Source: Alphaproteobacteria bacterium (GTDB taxonomy: Bacteria; Pseudomonadota; Alphaproteobacteria; Sphingomonadales; Kordiimonadaceae). From it: DNA of 64,000 nucleotides. This document shows positions 16,946 through 28,145 of this stretch, piece by piece. The position numbers and the translations under genes were made by a program. The stretch covers positions 160,569-224,568 of the forward strand of contig SBGU01000043.1 of the NCBI GenBank assembly GCA_006226495.1, read 5' to 3'. The notes under the pieces were generated by a model that was not told the origin of the DNA, did not search any database, and saw only the letters and a list, made by a program, of their open reading frames with translations. Numbering within the stretch: position 1 is the stretch's first letter; each line of letters begins with the position of its first letter.

Positions 16946-18151
16946 ATGGCGGCGCACAGGCGATCTTTACGGGTCCTGCGGAGCTTTGTCCTGGTCCTGC
17001 TGGCGCTGTGTGCTGTGCCCCAAACGGCGCGGGCCGCCGAAAGCTGGACCCGTGCCTGGACCGCCAGCCTGTTCGAGGCGCCCGCCGCCGATGCCGCCAT
17101 CACCATCGAGAATGCGACCCTGCGAACCTCGGTCCGGGTCGCGGCCGGCGGTGCGATGATCCGGCTCAGGCTGTCGAACGAATTTGGCCCCTTGCTCGAA
17201 CTGGGCGCCGTCACCGTGCGCACGGGCGACGGGCCGTTTGTGCCGGTCACGTTCGGCGGCAAGGCCTCAACCCTGCTGCCCGGCCATGGGCCGCTGGTCA
17301 GCGACCCGGTACCGCTCGCGGTCGCCGCCTTCGACCGTGTCGATATCTCATTTTACATCCCCGGGGCCGCAACCCTGTCGACCGTGCATATGGCCCCGGG
17401 CCAGCCGACCGAGGTTTCGCCGCCCGGCAATTTCAGCGCCTGGAGCCATGTCGGAATTCGTCGGCACAAGGCGCGGCCCCTGTTGGCCGGCATCGATGTG
17501 CTGTCGCCGGCGCCCCGGCCGGTGATCGTGGCCTTTGGCGACAGCATCACCGACAGCACGGGGTGCGCCAACGATGCCGTGCCCATATGCCGCTGGAGCG
17601 ACGTGCTGGCGCGGCGGCTCGCGGCTGCCGGCATGCCGCATGTGGTGGTCACCCAGGCGATTTCCGGCAATCGTATCCTGTCTGATCGCACGGGCCCGAG
17701 CGCGCTGCAGCGCTTCGACCGCGATGTGCTTGCGGTGCCGGGGGTCAGCCATATGCTGCTCTTGGAAGGCATAAACGATATCGGCACATCCGGCGGCCTG
17801 CGGGGCGGGCAGCGCCTCAGGACCATCACAGCCGAACAGCTTATTGAAGGCTACAGGCAACTGGCCCTGCGTGCGCACGAGCATGGTATCAAGGTCATCG
17901 CCATGACCCTGCTACCGTTTGCCGGCGCCGGCTATCACACGGCGGAGGGCGAGGCGATCCGGCTGCAGGTAAATGACTGGATTCGCACCTCGGGCACCTT
18001 TGATGCCGTGATCGACATGGAAAGGGTGATGGCCGACCCCGACGATCCGTCGCGGCTTGCGGCGGCGCTGCAGCGCGGCGATAACCTGCATCCGAACGAC
18101 ATCGGCCAGACCGTGATGGGCGAGGCTGTGCCGCTCGACCTGTTCCGGTAG
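16946..18151 (+). CDS. Secreted SGNH/GDSL-type esterase
   Basis: A 401-residue protein with an N-terminal signal peptide (basic start, hydrophobic VLVLLALCAV, cleavage probably near ARAAE at about residue 31). An N-terminal beta domain (residues 35-190) is followed by the SGNH hydrolase: block I FGDSITDSTG, block II SGNR, block III LEGINDIG, block V GDNLHPND with the catalytic Asp and His. All four blocks are intact. Such proteins deacylate esters in the periplasm or outside the cell; the substrate (for example polysaccharide acetyl groups) is not known. ATG 16946 has AGGGGGACGACAGC upstream. Confidence 0.9.
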   Translation: MAAHRRSLRVLRSFVLVLLALCAVPQTARAAESWTRAWTASLFEAPAADAAITIENATLRTSVRVAAGGAMIRLRLSNEFGPLLELGAVTVRTGDGPFVPVTFGGKASTLLPGHGPLVSDPVPLAVAAFDRVDISFYIPGAATLSTVHMAPGQPTEVSPPGNFSAWSHVGIRRHKARPLLAGIDVLSPAPRPVIVAFGDSITDSTGCANDAVPICRWSDVLARRLAAAGMPHVVVTQAISGNRILSDRTGPSALQRFDRDVLAVPGVSHMLLLEGINDIGTSGGLRGGQRLRTITAEQLIEGYRQLALRAHEHGIKVIAMTLLPFAGAGYHTAEGEAIRLQVNDWIRTSGTFDAVIDMERVMADPDDPSRLAAALQRGDNLHPNDIGQTVMGEAVPLDLFR

Positions 18152-18240
18152 ACTGGCTCTGTCTGCAGGCCGGCCCCGGTTGCAGGCAGCGTTGCCGAAA
18201 GCGGCATTCAGGCGTAGAATCACCCGCAGGAGACGGCCCG

Positions 18241-18906
18241 ATGTTCGAGGATCGCAACGCGGCCGGGCAGGCGCTGGCATCCGCGCTTGTGGCCCGGCGC
18301 GACAATTTTCCAAATGCCTGCATTGTGGCCCTGCCGCGCGGCGGTGTGCCGGTGGCGGCGCCTGTCGCGGCGGCGCTTGGCTGCCCCATGGACATCCTGA
18401 TGGTGCGCAAGATCGGCGCGCCCGGCCAGTCCGAGCTGGCGGTGGGCGCGGTGGCCGAAGGCGACCCGCCCTATGTGACGGTCAATCCCGACATCATGGA
18501 TGCCTTTTCGGTATCCGACCTTTATATCCAGGCCCAGGTGACCCGCCTGGCGGCCCGCATGCGTGCGCGGCGCCAACGGTTGGGCGGCGGCGGGCACACG
18601 GGGCGTATCATCGGGCAAAGTGTCATCCTTATCGACGACGGCATGGCCACGGGCGCCAGCATGCGCGTGGCGATCGAAGCCGTGCGCGCCGCCCAGGCCC
18701 ACAGCATCACCGTGGCGGTGCCGGTGGCGGCAGCCGAAGTGGTCGACATGATGCGCGGCACGGTCGACGACCTGATCGTGCTCGAGACCCCGGTGCCGTT
18801 CCGGGCCGTCGGCGTGCATTACCGGCATTTCGATCAGGTGTCGGACCGCACGGTCGCGCACCTGATGCACACGGCCGCAGAAAACTGCGCCGGCCAGCGG
18901 GGCTGA
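18241..18906 (+). CDS. Phosphoribosyltransferase domain protein
   Basis: A 221-residue protein with a type I PRTase fold. LPRGGVPVAAPVAAALG is near residue 35, and the PRPP loop VILIDDGMATGASM is near residue 136. The middle segment MVRKIGAPGQSELAVGAVAEG is characteristic of the group annotated as phosphoribosyltransferase family proteins whose substrate is unknown. The start is ATG 18241 after CAGGAGACGGCCCG. It is convergent with the GST gene, 28 bases away. Confidence 0.85.
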   Translation: MFEDRNAAGQALASALVARRDNFPNACIVALPRGGVPVAAPVAAALGCPMDILMVRKIGAPGQSELAVGAVAEGDPPYVTVNPDIMDAFSVSDLYIQAQVTRLAARMRARRQRLGGGGHTGRIIGQSVILIDDGMATGASMRVAIEAVRAAQAHSITVAVPVAAAEVVDMMRGTVDDLIVLETPVPFRAVGVHYRHFDQVSDRTVAHLMHTAAENCAGQRG

Positions 18907-18934
18907 CCGGCGTGGCATGGTCTCTGGGCCCGGC

Positions 18935-19591
18935 TCAGGTGCGCCAGTGCGGGGGGTAGGTGGCGTCATAGCCCGGCAGGGCTTCGATGCGCGCCATCCA
19001 GGCGGCGAGGGCCGGCAGCTTTTCGCCGAACGGCAGCACCGTGAAGGGCAGGGCCGCCGCCTGCGGGTGTTTGCCCAGCCGCTGCACAAGGGCCGCGATC
19101 GGATACAAGACGATATCGGCCATGCTGACCGTATTGCCCGCCAGCCAGTCCTGGCCTTCAAGCCAGCCTGCGGCGGTGGTAAATTCGGTGCTGATGGCGC
19201 TGGCGGCTTCGGCCAGCATTTCCATGGTCACGGTCTTGTCGCCCCGGAACAGGTAGCGGCCAAAAAGCCCCAGGTGCGGCGCCAGATAGCTTTCGATCTC
19301 AAGGGTGCGTTGCCAGATATGGCCGGCTTCTTCCGGGCTTTTGCCGGTCAGCGACGGTTCGGGATATTTGCGTTCGAGATAGTTCAGGATCGCGTCCGAT
19401 TCATAGAGGACAAAATCGCCGTCCTTCAGCACCGGCACCTTGCCGCGCGGGTTCATGGCCAGAAATTCCGGCGTCTTGTTGTCGCCCTTGCTGCCATGAA
19501 TTTCATGGCCGACATAGTCGACCTTCTTGATTGCAAGCGCCAGCGTCACCCGCCAGGCAAAGGGGCTGCCGCTCATCCAGTACAGGTCCAT
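18935..19591 (-). CDS. Glutathione S-transferase family protein
   Basis: A 218-residue cytosolic protein. The thioredoxin-like N-terminal domain has SGSPFAWRVTLAL (active-site Ser region), the cis-proline segment GKVPVL, and ESDAI for glutathione binding. The helical C-terminal domain contains GQDWLAGNTVSMADIVLYPI, the usual GST capping motif. The substrate is unknown. It is a minus-strand gene, separated from the upstream TraB-like gene by a terminator. Confidence 0.9.
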   Translation of the reverse strand: MDLYWMSGSPFAWRVTLALAIKKVDYVGHEIHGSKGDNKTPEFLAMNPRGKVPVLKDGDFVLYESDAILNYLERKYPEPSLTGKSPEEAGHIWQRTLEIESYLAPHLGLFGRYLFRGDKTVTMEMLAEAASAISTEFTTAAGWLEGQDWLAGNTVSMADIVLYPIAALVQRLGKHPQAAALPFTVLPFGEKLPALAAWMARIEALPGYDATYPPHWRT

Positions 19592-19667
19592 AAATATCTC
19601 CCTCAGATCTGTGGGGCCGCGTGCCGGCCCAAGGCGGAGATGGGGATAGGCGCGCGAGAATGTAAGC

Positions 19668-19713
19668 CCGAAAAAATGAATAGCCCGCGTTCCATATTTG
19701 GGGGAACGCGGGC
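19668..19713 (-). terminator. Terminator after the TraB-like gene
   Basis: On the minus strand an 11-bp stem GCCCGCGTTCC/GGAACGCGGGC is followed by TATTCATTTTTT. Confidence 0.75.
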
Positions 19714-19743
19714 CGGCGTTCAGGGGGTGATGCTGGTGCGGCC

Positions 19744-20871
19744 TCAGTCCAGAAGCGGCATGATATCCACAATCTCCAGGTCGCTGGTCACACCCAGGTA
19801 ACGTTCATAATAGGCCTTGTGCGAGGCGCCGACGATGGCAAGCACACGGGCCTTGGGGCCGATCAGTTCGCGGATGTTGGCGGCCATGCGCATGTTGCGG
19901 GTCTCCCAGTAGGCCAGGTATTTGCGGCCCGCACCCGATGCCCCGGTCGAGCCGGCGGCGGCGCCAAAATCGCTGGCGACCGCGCGGCGCGCTTCTTCAG
20001 GCGCATTCATCAGCCGGTACCAGTCCAGCACCGGTGCCGATGCATCTTCGGCCAGGCGCTTGTCCCAGCCACCCAGGCCTTCGCGGCGAATTTTGGTCCA
20101 TTCATTGTCCCAGGCGGCCATCATGTCCCTGCCATAGGCGTCTTCGTCGGCAATCGGGCCGGTCGCGCGGTCGCCCGTATGGTCGTCAACCGGATAAACC
20201 CGTTCGTGCCCGAGCTCCGCCGCCAGCGTCGCCGCGATGATGATATTTTCGTTCCGCCGCACCATGCGGCTGTTCAGGTATGCGACCAGATCGGCCGTCA
20301 GGGCGCCGTCCGCCACGCGCTCGGCTTCCGGCAGGCGCAGCCACTGCACCACGGCGGACGACGGGTCGCCGATGGCCAGGAACAGGGCCGCCAGGTGCCG
20401 GCGTTCAGCCGCCGGGCGCGTTGTTTTGCCGTCCGCCAGCAGGGTTTCGATTTCCTGCTCAGCCGCCGCGCCGGTCAGGCCCAGGGCTGCGCGTGCTGGT
20501 TCGACATCGGGGCAATAATCCTTGGCGGTGCCGACATAGGCGTATTGATAGGCGCGCAGATAATCGCACTGGGCACCGCTCAGCGCCTCGATGGCGATAT
20601 GGTCCGGCGCCCAGGCTTTCAGCCGGTCGAGCAAGGGGCGGAAACGGGCACGGTCGAAATTCTCCGGCAGGCCGGACAGGTGGCCGGTGCCCAGAACCAG
20701 AAGCTGGCTCCGGTCGCCGCGCGTGCTGGCGGCGGCGTCAGCCAGGTAAACCGCCTGGGCGGCGGCGGTGGCTTCATTCACGGGCGCAATGGCTTTGGGC
20801 GCGGGCGCATCGGTGCCAGCGGCATCGGCGCCGGCCAGCAGGGCAATGGATACAAACAGGGCGTTGATCAT
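19744..20871 (-). CDS. TraB-like DUF5694 family protein, secreted
   Basis: A 375-residue protein with a likely signal peptide (MINALFVSIALLAGADAAG). The core reads LLVLGTGHLSGLPENFDRAR, then DHIAIEALSGAQCDYLRAY. The C-terminal RVLAIVGASHKAYYERYLG has the Gly-Ala-Ser-His pattern at the end of TraB/GumN/DUF5694 proteins. Two conserved cysteines are present near residues 106 and 123. The fold is probably that of the Tiki/TraB metalloprotease clan, but activity has not been shown for DUF5694. Single gene, minus strand. Confidence 0.72.
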   Translation of the reverse strand: MINALFVSIALLAGADAAGTDAPAPKAIAPVNEATAAAQAVYLADAAASTRGDRSQLLVLGTGHLSGLPENFDRARFRPLLDRLKAWAPDHIAIEALSGAQCDYLRAYQYAYVGTAKDYCPDVEPARAALGLTGAAAEQEIETLLADGKTTRPAAERRHLAALFLAIGDPSSAVVQWLRLPEAERVADGALTADLVAYLNSRMVRRNENIIIAATLAAELGHERVYPVDDHTGDRATGPIADEDAYGRDMMAAWDNEWTKIRREGLGGWDKRLAEDASAPVLDWYRLMNAPEEARRAVASDFGAAAGSTGASGAGRKYLAYWETRNMRMAANIRELIGPKARVLAIVGASHKAYYERYLGVTSDLEIVDIMPLLD

Positions 20872-21233
20872 GGGTCGGTTTCCTCGCTGCAGGTTTTGTC
20901 GTGTTGTCTATCGGCGTGCCTTCGGGGGCCGCCATTCTTGTGGGCCCAGTCTAAGCATGCCGCGCCCGGTGCGTCACGACATATTTACTTGCGGTGCGGG
21001 GCGATGCGGTGATCATGGAACCGGTTTTTCGGGGCCGGTGCGAAGCGGATTTCAACAGCAATAAACGGGACGCACGCGCCGGCACAAATGAACTATCCGG
21101 TGGTTGGGGTACCACCAGCCGGGACAGCCGCCAGACAAAAGCGGTGCCCGGATCGCGGGACACGCGGGCCCATGCTGCCGAATTTCGGGAGCGGGTGGCC
21201 GGTGCCCTTAACGGTCAACAGCGGGGGACCCCA
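20872..21233. other. Gene-free stretch between divergent genes
   Basis: This 362-base region separates the start of the TraB-like gene (-) from the start of the outer-membrane protein gene (+) and so must hold two promoters. The only structure seen is a GGTGGT/ACCACC hairpin at 21099-21116. No convincing -35/-10 pair and no small gene were found. Confidence 0.4.
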
Positions 21234-22184
21234 ATGACAAAACTGCCACATGCGCGCAGCCTGGTGCCGGCGTTACTTCCAGCACTCATATTTCTGGCAA
21301 CCGGCATCGCCCGTGCCGACGATACCCAAGTGGGCCGCCAAAGCCTCGATGACGCCTGGTGGACCGGGCCGATTGTCGCGCCTTCACCGGTCACCTTGCC
21401 TAGGGGCCATGTCTATCTGGAACCCTATGTCTATGATGTGCGCACGGGCGGCGGCGATTATATCGGCTCACGCAGTTACATGCTGTATGGCCTTTCGGAC
21501 CGGCTGACGGTGGGGCTCATTCCGGTGATCGGCTATTACCAGCCGGGCGGGGGCGAGAACGCCACCCACATGGGGTTCGGTGACCTGACCCTGCATGTGC
21601 GCTATGGCCTCACGACCTTCGACCCCGAAACCTATCGCCCCGCGACCGCGGTGTCGCTCGAATGGACCCTGCCCACCGGCAGGCACGACCGGCTCGACCG
21701 GCTTGGCCACGGGGTTGGCGGTGGTGCCCATGTGCTGACCCTGGGTTTCTATGCCCAGGAAATTTTCTGGCTGCCGAACGGGCGGCTCATGCGCGCCCGC
21801 ATCGCCATCACCCAGGCCTTGCCCGGCACGGCCCGGGTGGTGGACCGCAGCACATATGGCACACCGGAAGGCTTTGTGGGCACCGCCGACCCCGGCAACA
21901 GTTTCAACCTGGTCACCGGCTGGGAATACAGCCTCAGCCGCAACTGGGTGCTGGCGTTCGATGTCGGTTACGGCCATGGTGGTGCGACCCGTGTCGCCGG
22001 CACCGTGGGGCCGGACAGGTTCAGGGCGCGGTCCGACAGCAGCGACACCTTCCTTCTTGCCCCTGCCATCGAATATAATTTCAGCGGCAGCTTCGGCATC
22101 ATCGGCGGGGTGCGTTATATCTCCGGCGACGGGGCGGCGCCGCATTCGATCACGCCGGTGATGGCCTTCAGCATGTTTTTCTGA
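21234..22184 (+). CDS. Outer-membrane beta-barrel, transporter-like protein
   Basis: A 316-residue protein with a signal peptide (LVPALLPALIFLATGIARA, cut near residue 28). It is followed by alternating strands typical of a beta-barrel (GHVYLEPYVYDVRTGGG, LTVGLIPVIGYYQPGG, YGLTTFDPETYRPATAVSLE). It ends in phenylalanine (MAFSMFF), as required for BamA-dependent insertion. The overall pattern resembles the MetA-pathway/phenol-degradation porin-like group. Start ATG 21234 is chosen for the signal peptide and the GGGGGA ribosome site; the frame is open to 20994 without sensible sequence. Confidence 0.78.
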   Translation: MTKLPHARSLVPALLPALIFLATGIARADDTQVGRQSLDDAWWTGPIVAPSPVTLPRGHVYLEPYVYDVRTGGGDYIGSRSYMLYGLSDRLTVGLIPVIGYYQPGGGENATHMGFGDLTLHVRYGLTTFDPETYRPATAVSLEWTLPTGRHDRLDRLGHGVGGGAHVLTLGFYAQEIFWLPNGRLMRARIAITQALPGTARVVDRSTYGTPEGFVGTADPGNSFNLVTGWEYSLSRNWVLAFDVGYGHGGATRVAGTVGPDRFRARSDSSDTFLLAPAIEYNFSGSFGIIGGVRYISGDGAAPHSITPVMAFSMFF

Positions 22185-22225
22185 TCACGCAACAGATTCC
22201 GGTACAGATGCAACAGGAAAAGCGC

Positions 22226-22253
22226 CCAAACTGTCGCATATGCAACAGTTTGG
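22226..22253. repeat. 28-base near-perfect palindrome with GCAACAG repeats
   Basis: The arms are CCAAACTGT (22226-22234) and ACAGTTTGG (22245-22253), around a self-complementary GCATATGC. Only the pair C22235/A22244 breaks the symmetry. GCAACAG also occurs at 22189 and 22210, spaced 21 and 32 bases from one to the next. It lies between two gene ends, so it could be a terminator hairpin for the outer-membrane protein gene or a protein-binding site. Confidence 0.6.
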
Positions 22254-22295
22254 CTCGCTTTCAGGTTGTGGGAAAAGACGTGCCAACGGGCCGGT

Positions 22296-23135
22296 TCAGA
22301 GGCTGTCCAGGCTTTCGAACCGGTTCATCCGGGCGGGTAGATAGGCGCCGGCGGCGATCACATCCGCCGGGCGGCCCGTGGTCAAAAGCCGAACTGTTCC
22401 GGTTCCGGAACGAATATATTCCGGGTGCCGCGCCAGATAATCCGCCAGGGACGCCGCCACGATTTCCGGCTGGCTGTAGAGTTCGGTTGCCGCCGGCAGT
22501 GCGCTGCGGAACGTGCTTTTCACCAGCGGAAAATGGGTGCAGCCCAAAAGCGCGGCATCGGGTGCCGTGCCGATTTCTTCAAGGATTTCAGCGACAAAGC
22601 CATCGATCAGCCCGGCAATCGGGCGGTTGCCTGCGCCGCCTTCGATGGCGTCCACCAGGCCGGGACAGGCTTTTTGGACCAGTTTCAGGTGCGGCGCGCG
22701 TTTGCGCACTTCCTCGACATAAGCGCCGGATTCCACGGTCTTGCGGGTCGCGAACAGCGCAATGGTGCGGCCTTCGCCGGCTTCGGCATGGGGCTTTTCC
22801 TGCGACCAGGGTACGCCGGTCATGGCCTCGACCATCGGCACCAGCACACCCAGGATACGGTTTTCCGGCCAGGCGACGGGCAGCCACTCTTGTTGCAGGG
22901 TCCGAAGCGCCACCGCCGCCGCCGTGTTGCAGGCCAGCACCACAAGGCTGCAGCCGGCCTTCATCAATATGTCGACGGCGTCCTTTGTCAGGGCGACAAT
23001 CTGGTCGTTGTTGCGGTGGCCGTAGGGCGCGTTCCGGTGGTCGCCCAGATAGAGAAAATCCTGATCCGGCAGGCGCTTATGCAGTGCCTCGAGGATGGTG
23101 ATGCCGCCAGAGCCGGAATCGAAAACACCAATCAT
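22296..23135 (-). CDS. murI: Glutamate racemase
   Basis: A 279-residue enzyme making D-glutamate for peptidoglycan. The start MIGVFDSGSGGITILEAL carries the catalytic-region Asp-Ser. LGDHRNAPYG follows, then VVLACNTAAAVAL with the first catalytic Cys and LLGCTHFPLV with the second Cys-Thr-His. It lies 24 bases downstream of the NtrC-type regulator gene on the same strand and is probably cotranscribed with it, an unusual pairing. Confidence 0.93.
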   Translation of the reverse strand: MIGVFDSGSGGITILEALHKRLPDQDFLYLGDHRNAPYGHRNNDQIVALTKDAVDILMKAGCSLVVLACNTAAAVALRTLQQEWLPVAWPENRILGVLVPMVEAMTGVPWSQEKPHAEAGEGRTIALFATRKTVESGAYVEEVRKRAPHLKLVQKACPGLVDAIEGGAGNRPIAGLIDGFVAEILEEIGTAPDAALLGCTHFPLVKSTFRSALPAATELYSQPEIVAASLADYLARHPEYIRSGTGTVRLLTTGRPADVIAAGAYLPARMNRFESLDSL

Positions 23136-23159
23136 GCGGCACCTGCCCCTGTTTCCCGT

Positions 23160-24593
23160 TCATGTGTCGAGCCCGTATTCGGACACCTTTCGATACAGGG
23201 TCGACCGCCCGATGCCAAGCCGTCTTGCCACTTCGGCCATGCGGCCATTGTATTTCTGCAAGGCGGCGGCAATGATCGCGGCCTCGAGGGTCGCCAGTGT
23301 CCGTATCTCGCCACTAGCGTCCTCAAGCGGCAGCATTGTGGCAGGCACCGGCGCGTCGGGTGCGGCCAGGCCCGCAGGGGCCATAGGCTCCGGCGCCGCC
23401 ACAAAGTCCGGCTTCAGGCCTGAAAGATGCGGGAAATCCGCGGGGTCCAGCCAGTCGCCCTCCGACAGGATCACCGCGCGGAACAGGGCATTCTGCAGTT
23501 GCCGGATGTTGCCGGGCCAACCGTAACTTTCCAGCAAGGACAGCGCCTCGGGCGTGATCTGCCGTTTCGGCAGGTCCTCCATGGTGGCGATGGAATTGAG
23601 GAAATGTGTGGTCAGCGCCGGGATATCCGCCGCGCGCGACCTGAGCGGCGGCAGGGTGATCGGGAACACATTCAGCCGGTAATACAGGTCCTCGCGGAAG
23701 GCGCCTTCGCCGACCCGTTCGGCCAGATTTCGATTCGTAGCCGAAATGATCCGGATATCGACCTTGATGCTTTGCCGTCCGCCGACGGGGTCGATCTCCC
23801 GCTCCTGGATCGCCCGCAGCAATTTCACCTGCACATCCAGCGGCAGTTCACCCACTTCGTCCAGGAACAGAGTGCCGCCATCGGCCTCCTGGAACTTGCC
23901 GATACGTTTTTCGGTGGCGCCGGTAAACGCACCTTTTTCGTGGCCGAACAGGATGCTTTCCACCAGGTTTTCCGGGATGGCGCCGCAGTTCACGGCGACA
24001 AAAGGCCTGTCTTTACGGTCACTTGCATGGTGGATGGCGCGCGCGAACACTTCCTTGCCGACGCCGGATTCCCCTTCGATCAGTACCGGGATCGTGGCGC
24101 GCGATGCCTTTTTCGCCAGGCTGACGGCCCGCTGCATGCCGGGGCTTGTGCCCACAAGGCCGTCGAAGCCCGCGCTCTTGATACTGTCGCGCATGGGCGC
24201 GATTTCGCCGACCAGGTCGTTGGTCTTCAAAGCCGCCTCAAGCGCGGTGCGGATGCGTTCGGCGCTCGCGGGTTTGACGATAAAATCGTTGGCCCCCGCG
24301 CGCATGGCATCCACCACCGTGCTGATGGACGAATGCGCGGTCAGCATCACCACCGGCAGCCGCGGGTGCTGCGGGCGGATGGCATCAAGAACGGCAATAC
24401 CGTCCATGCCCGGCATCACCAGGTCCAGAAGCACCACGTCAACTGGCGGTTCTGCAGCATTTTGCAGGCGTTTCACCGCCGCCGTGCCGCTCATGGCTTT
24501 TTCGGCAATGAAACCCGCGCGCTTGACCACGCCTTCCAGAAGCGTGATCTGCGTCAGTTCGTCTTCAACGATCAGGACCCGTTGGCCACTCAT
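23160..24593 (-). CDS. NtrC-type sigma-54-dependent response regulator
   Basis: A 477-residue protein with three domains. The receiver domain (residues 1-120) has acidic VEDE and phospho-acceptor Asp57 in VVLLDLVMPG. The AAA+ sigma-54 activator domain (about 145-380) has Walker A GESGVGKE, the GAFTGA loop in GHEKGAFTGATEKR, and Walker B GGTLFLDEVGE. A Fis-type helix-turn-helix sits at the C-terminus (VARRLGIGRSTLYRKV). It should activate sigma-54 promoters after phosphorylation. No histidine kinase gene adjoins it. Start ATG 24593 follows GGGGGT. Confidence 0.93.
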   Translation of the reverse strand: MSGQRVLIVEDELTQITLLEGVVKRAGFIAEKAMSGTAAVKRLQNAAEPPVDVVLLDLVMPGMDGIAVLDAIRPQHPRLPVVMLTAHSSISTVVDAMRAGANDFIVKPASAERIRTALEAALKTNDLVGEIAPMRDSIKSAGFDGLVGTSPGMQRAVSLAKKASRATIPVLIEGESGVGKEVFARAIHHASDRKDRPFVAVNCGAIPENLVESILFGHEKGAFTGATEKRIGKFQEADGGTLFLDEVGELPLDVQVKLLRAIQEREIDPVGGRQSIKVDIRIISATNRNLAERVGEGAFREDLYYRLNVFPITLPPLRSRAADIPALTTHFLNSIATMEDLPKRQITPEALSLLESYGWPGNIRQLQNALFRAVILSEGDWLDPADFPHLSGLKPDFVAAPEPMAPAGLAAPDAPVPATMLPLEDASGEIRTLATLEAAIIAAALQKYNGRMAEVARRLGIGRSTLYRKVSEYGLDT

Positions 24594-24708
24594 GTTTACC
24601 CCCACGTGCGCCATGTGGACGCGATTCGGGCTGTATCATTTCAGGACACTCTTAACAAAATGGAAATGAACAAATTTTATCGATTTTACCCCTGTTTCTG
24701 AAATTTTC

Positions 24709-24736
24709 TTGCTCAAAAGCACATATGCGCTACCTT
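24709..24736 (+). promoter_or_regulatory. Possible promoter of the pnt operon
   Basis: TTGCTC at 24709-24714 and TACCTT at 24731-24736 are separated by 16 bases in the 255-base region between the divergent regulator and pntAA genes. The match is weak. Confidence 0.3.
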
Positions 24737-24848
24737 TGCGGCGAAGGCTAGGACGGCTCAAGGGGGCAAATACAAACACACCAAAAGGTGATTTGGCCGG
24801 TTCGCCTCGAAAACATTTGCCTTTTAACCGTTTCAGGGAGAGTTACTC

Positions 24849-25979
<1,131 letters not shown>

Positions 25980-26276
25980 ATGCATGAGATCCTGGTAAAT
26001 CCGTTCATCCAGCAGTTCAGCGTGTTCCTGCTGGCCATCTTCGTCGGCTATTATGTGGTCTGGTCGGTGACACCCGCCCTGCACACGCCCCTGATGAGTG
26101 TCACGAACGCCATCTCGAGCGTGATCATTGTCGGTGCCCTGATCGCAGCCGGCCCCGAGGGCATCAGCCTCTCGAAAGTGCTGGGTGCCGTGGCCATCGC
26201 GCTCGCGGCCGTCAACATCTTCGGCGGTTTTGCGGTCACGGCCCGCATGCTCGCCATGTACAAGAAAAAGAAATAG
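25980..26276 (+). CDS. pntAB: NAD(P) transhydrogenase subunit alpha part 2 (membrane)
   Basis: A 98-residue membrane protein with three hydrophobic helices (FSVFLLAIFVGYYVVWSV, AISSVIIVGALIAAG, VLGAVAIALAAVNIFGGFAV). It includes TPALHTPLMSVTNAIS, the conserved loop of the PntAB half of domain II. It forms the proton channel together with PntB. It begins at the base after the pntAA stop and uses the AAGGAGGC at the end of that gene as its ribosome site. Confidence 0.95.
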   Translation: MHEILVNPFIQQFSVFLLAIFVGYYVVWSVTPALHTPLMSVTNAISSVIIVGALIAAGPEGISLSKVLGAVAIALAAVNIFGGFAVTARMLAMYKKKK

Positions 26277-26289
26277 GGGAGGCTGACCA

Positions 26290-27708
<1,419 letters not shown>

Positions 27709-27723
27709 GCTGGTATGCCACCG

Positions 27724-27789
27724 CCGCCCCGGTCCGCCGGGGCGGTTGGAAACACAAAAAAACAGCCACCCGCTCAGGGTGGCTGTTTT
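27724..27789 (+). terminator. Tandem hairpins ending the pnt operon
   Basis: A first stem CCGCCCCGG/CCGGGGCGG (27724-27745) is followed by a second stem CAGCCACCC/GGGTGGCTG (27763-27785), flanked by an A run and TTTTCTTTT. The second is a classical intrinsic terminator. Confidence 0.85.
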
Positions 27790-28145
27790 CTTTTCCGGGT
27801 GCGGCCCGGCAGGGGACCGGTGCCCGTTCAGGGTAGGTAGGGGCGGATGGTTCCGGGCCAACAGAACCATCCGCCAAGGAAAACGCCGCTGTCAGGACCG
27901 GCGTAGTATCAGGCTGGGGCATCCGACTGAACCAACCCGATGACCATGATATGCCATACATGAAATTGATAATCAATCGCAAAAATGATGCTCCAGGCAG
28001 ATTTTTATTGTATAGGCTTGGGGCGCCAGTTGGCGCAGGGCCGACAGCCTGTGCTGTACCAGGCCGGTCGGCAGCAGAGCGGCAGGCGATAAGAAGTTTG
28101 GCGTCTGCTGCCAAGCGCGGTATATGAGGGCGGAAGGGGACCAAA
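27790..28145. other. Gene-free stretch
   Basis: No convincing gene lies in these 356 bases. Bases 27940-28010 are AT-rich compared with the surroundings and could hold the promoter for the gene at 28146, but no clear box pair is seen. Confidence 0.4.
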
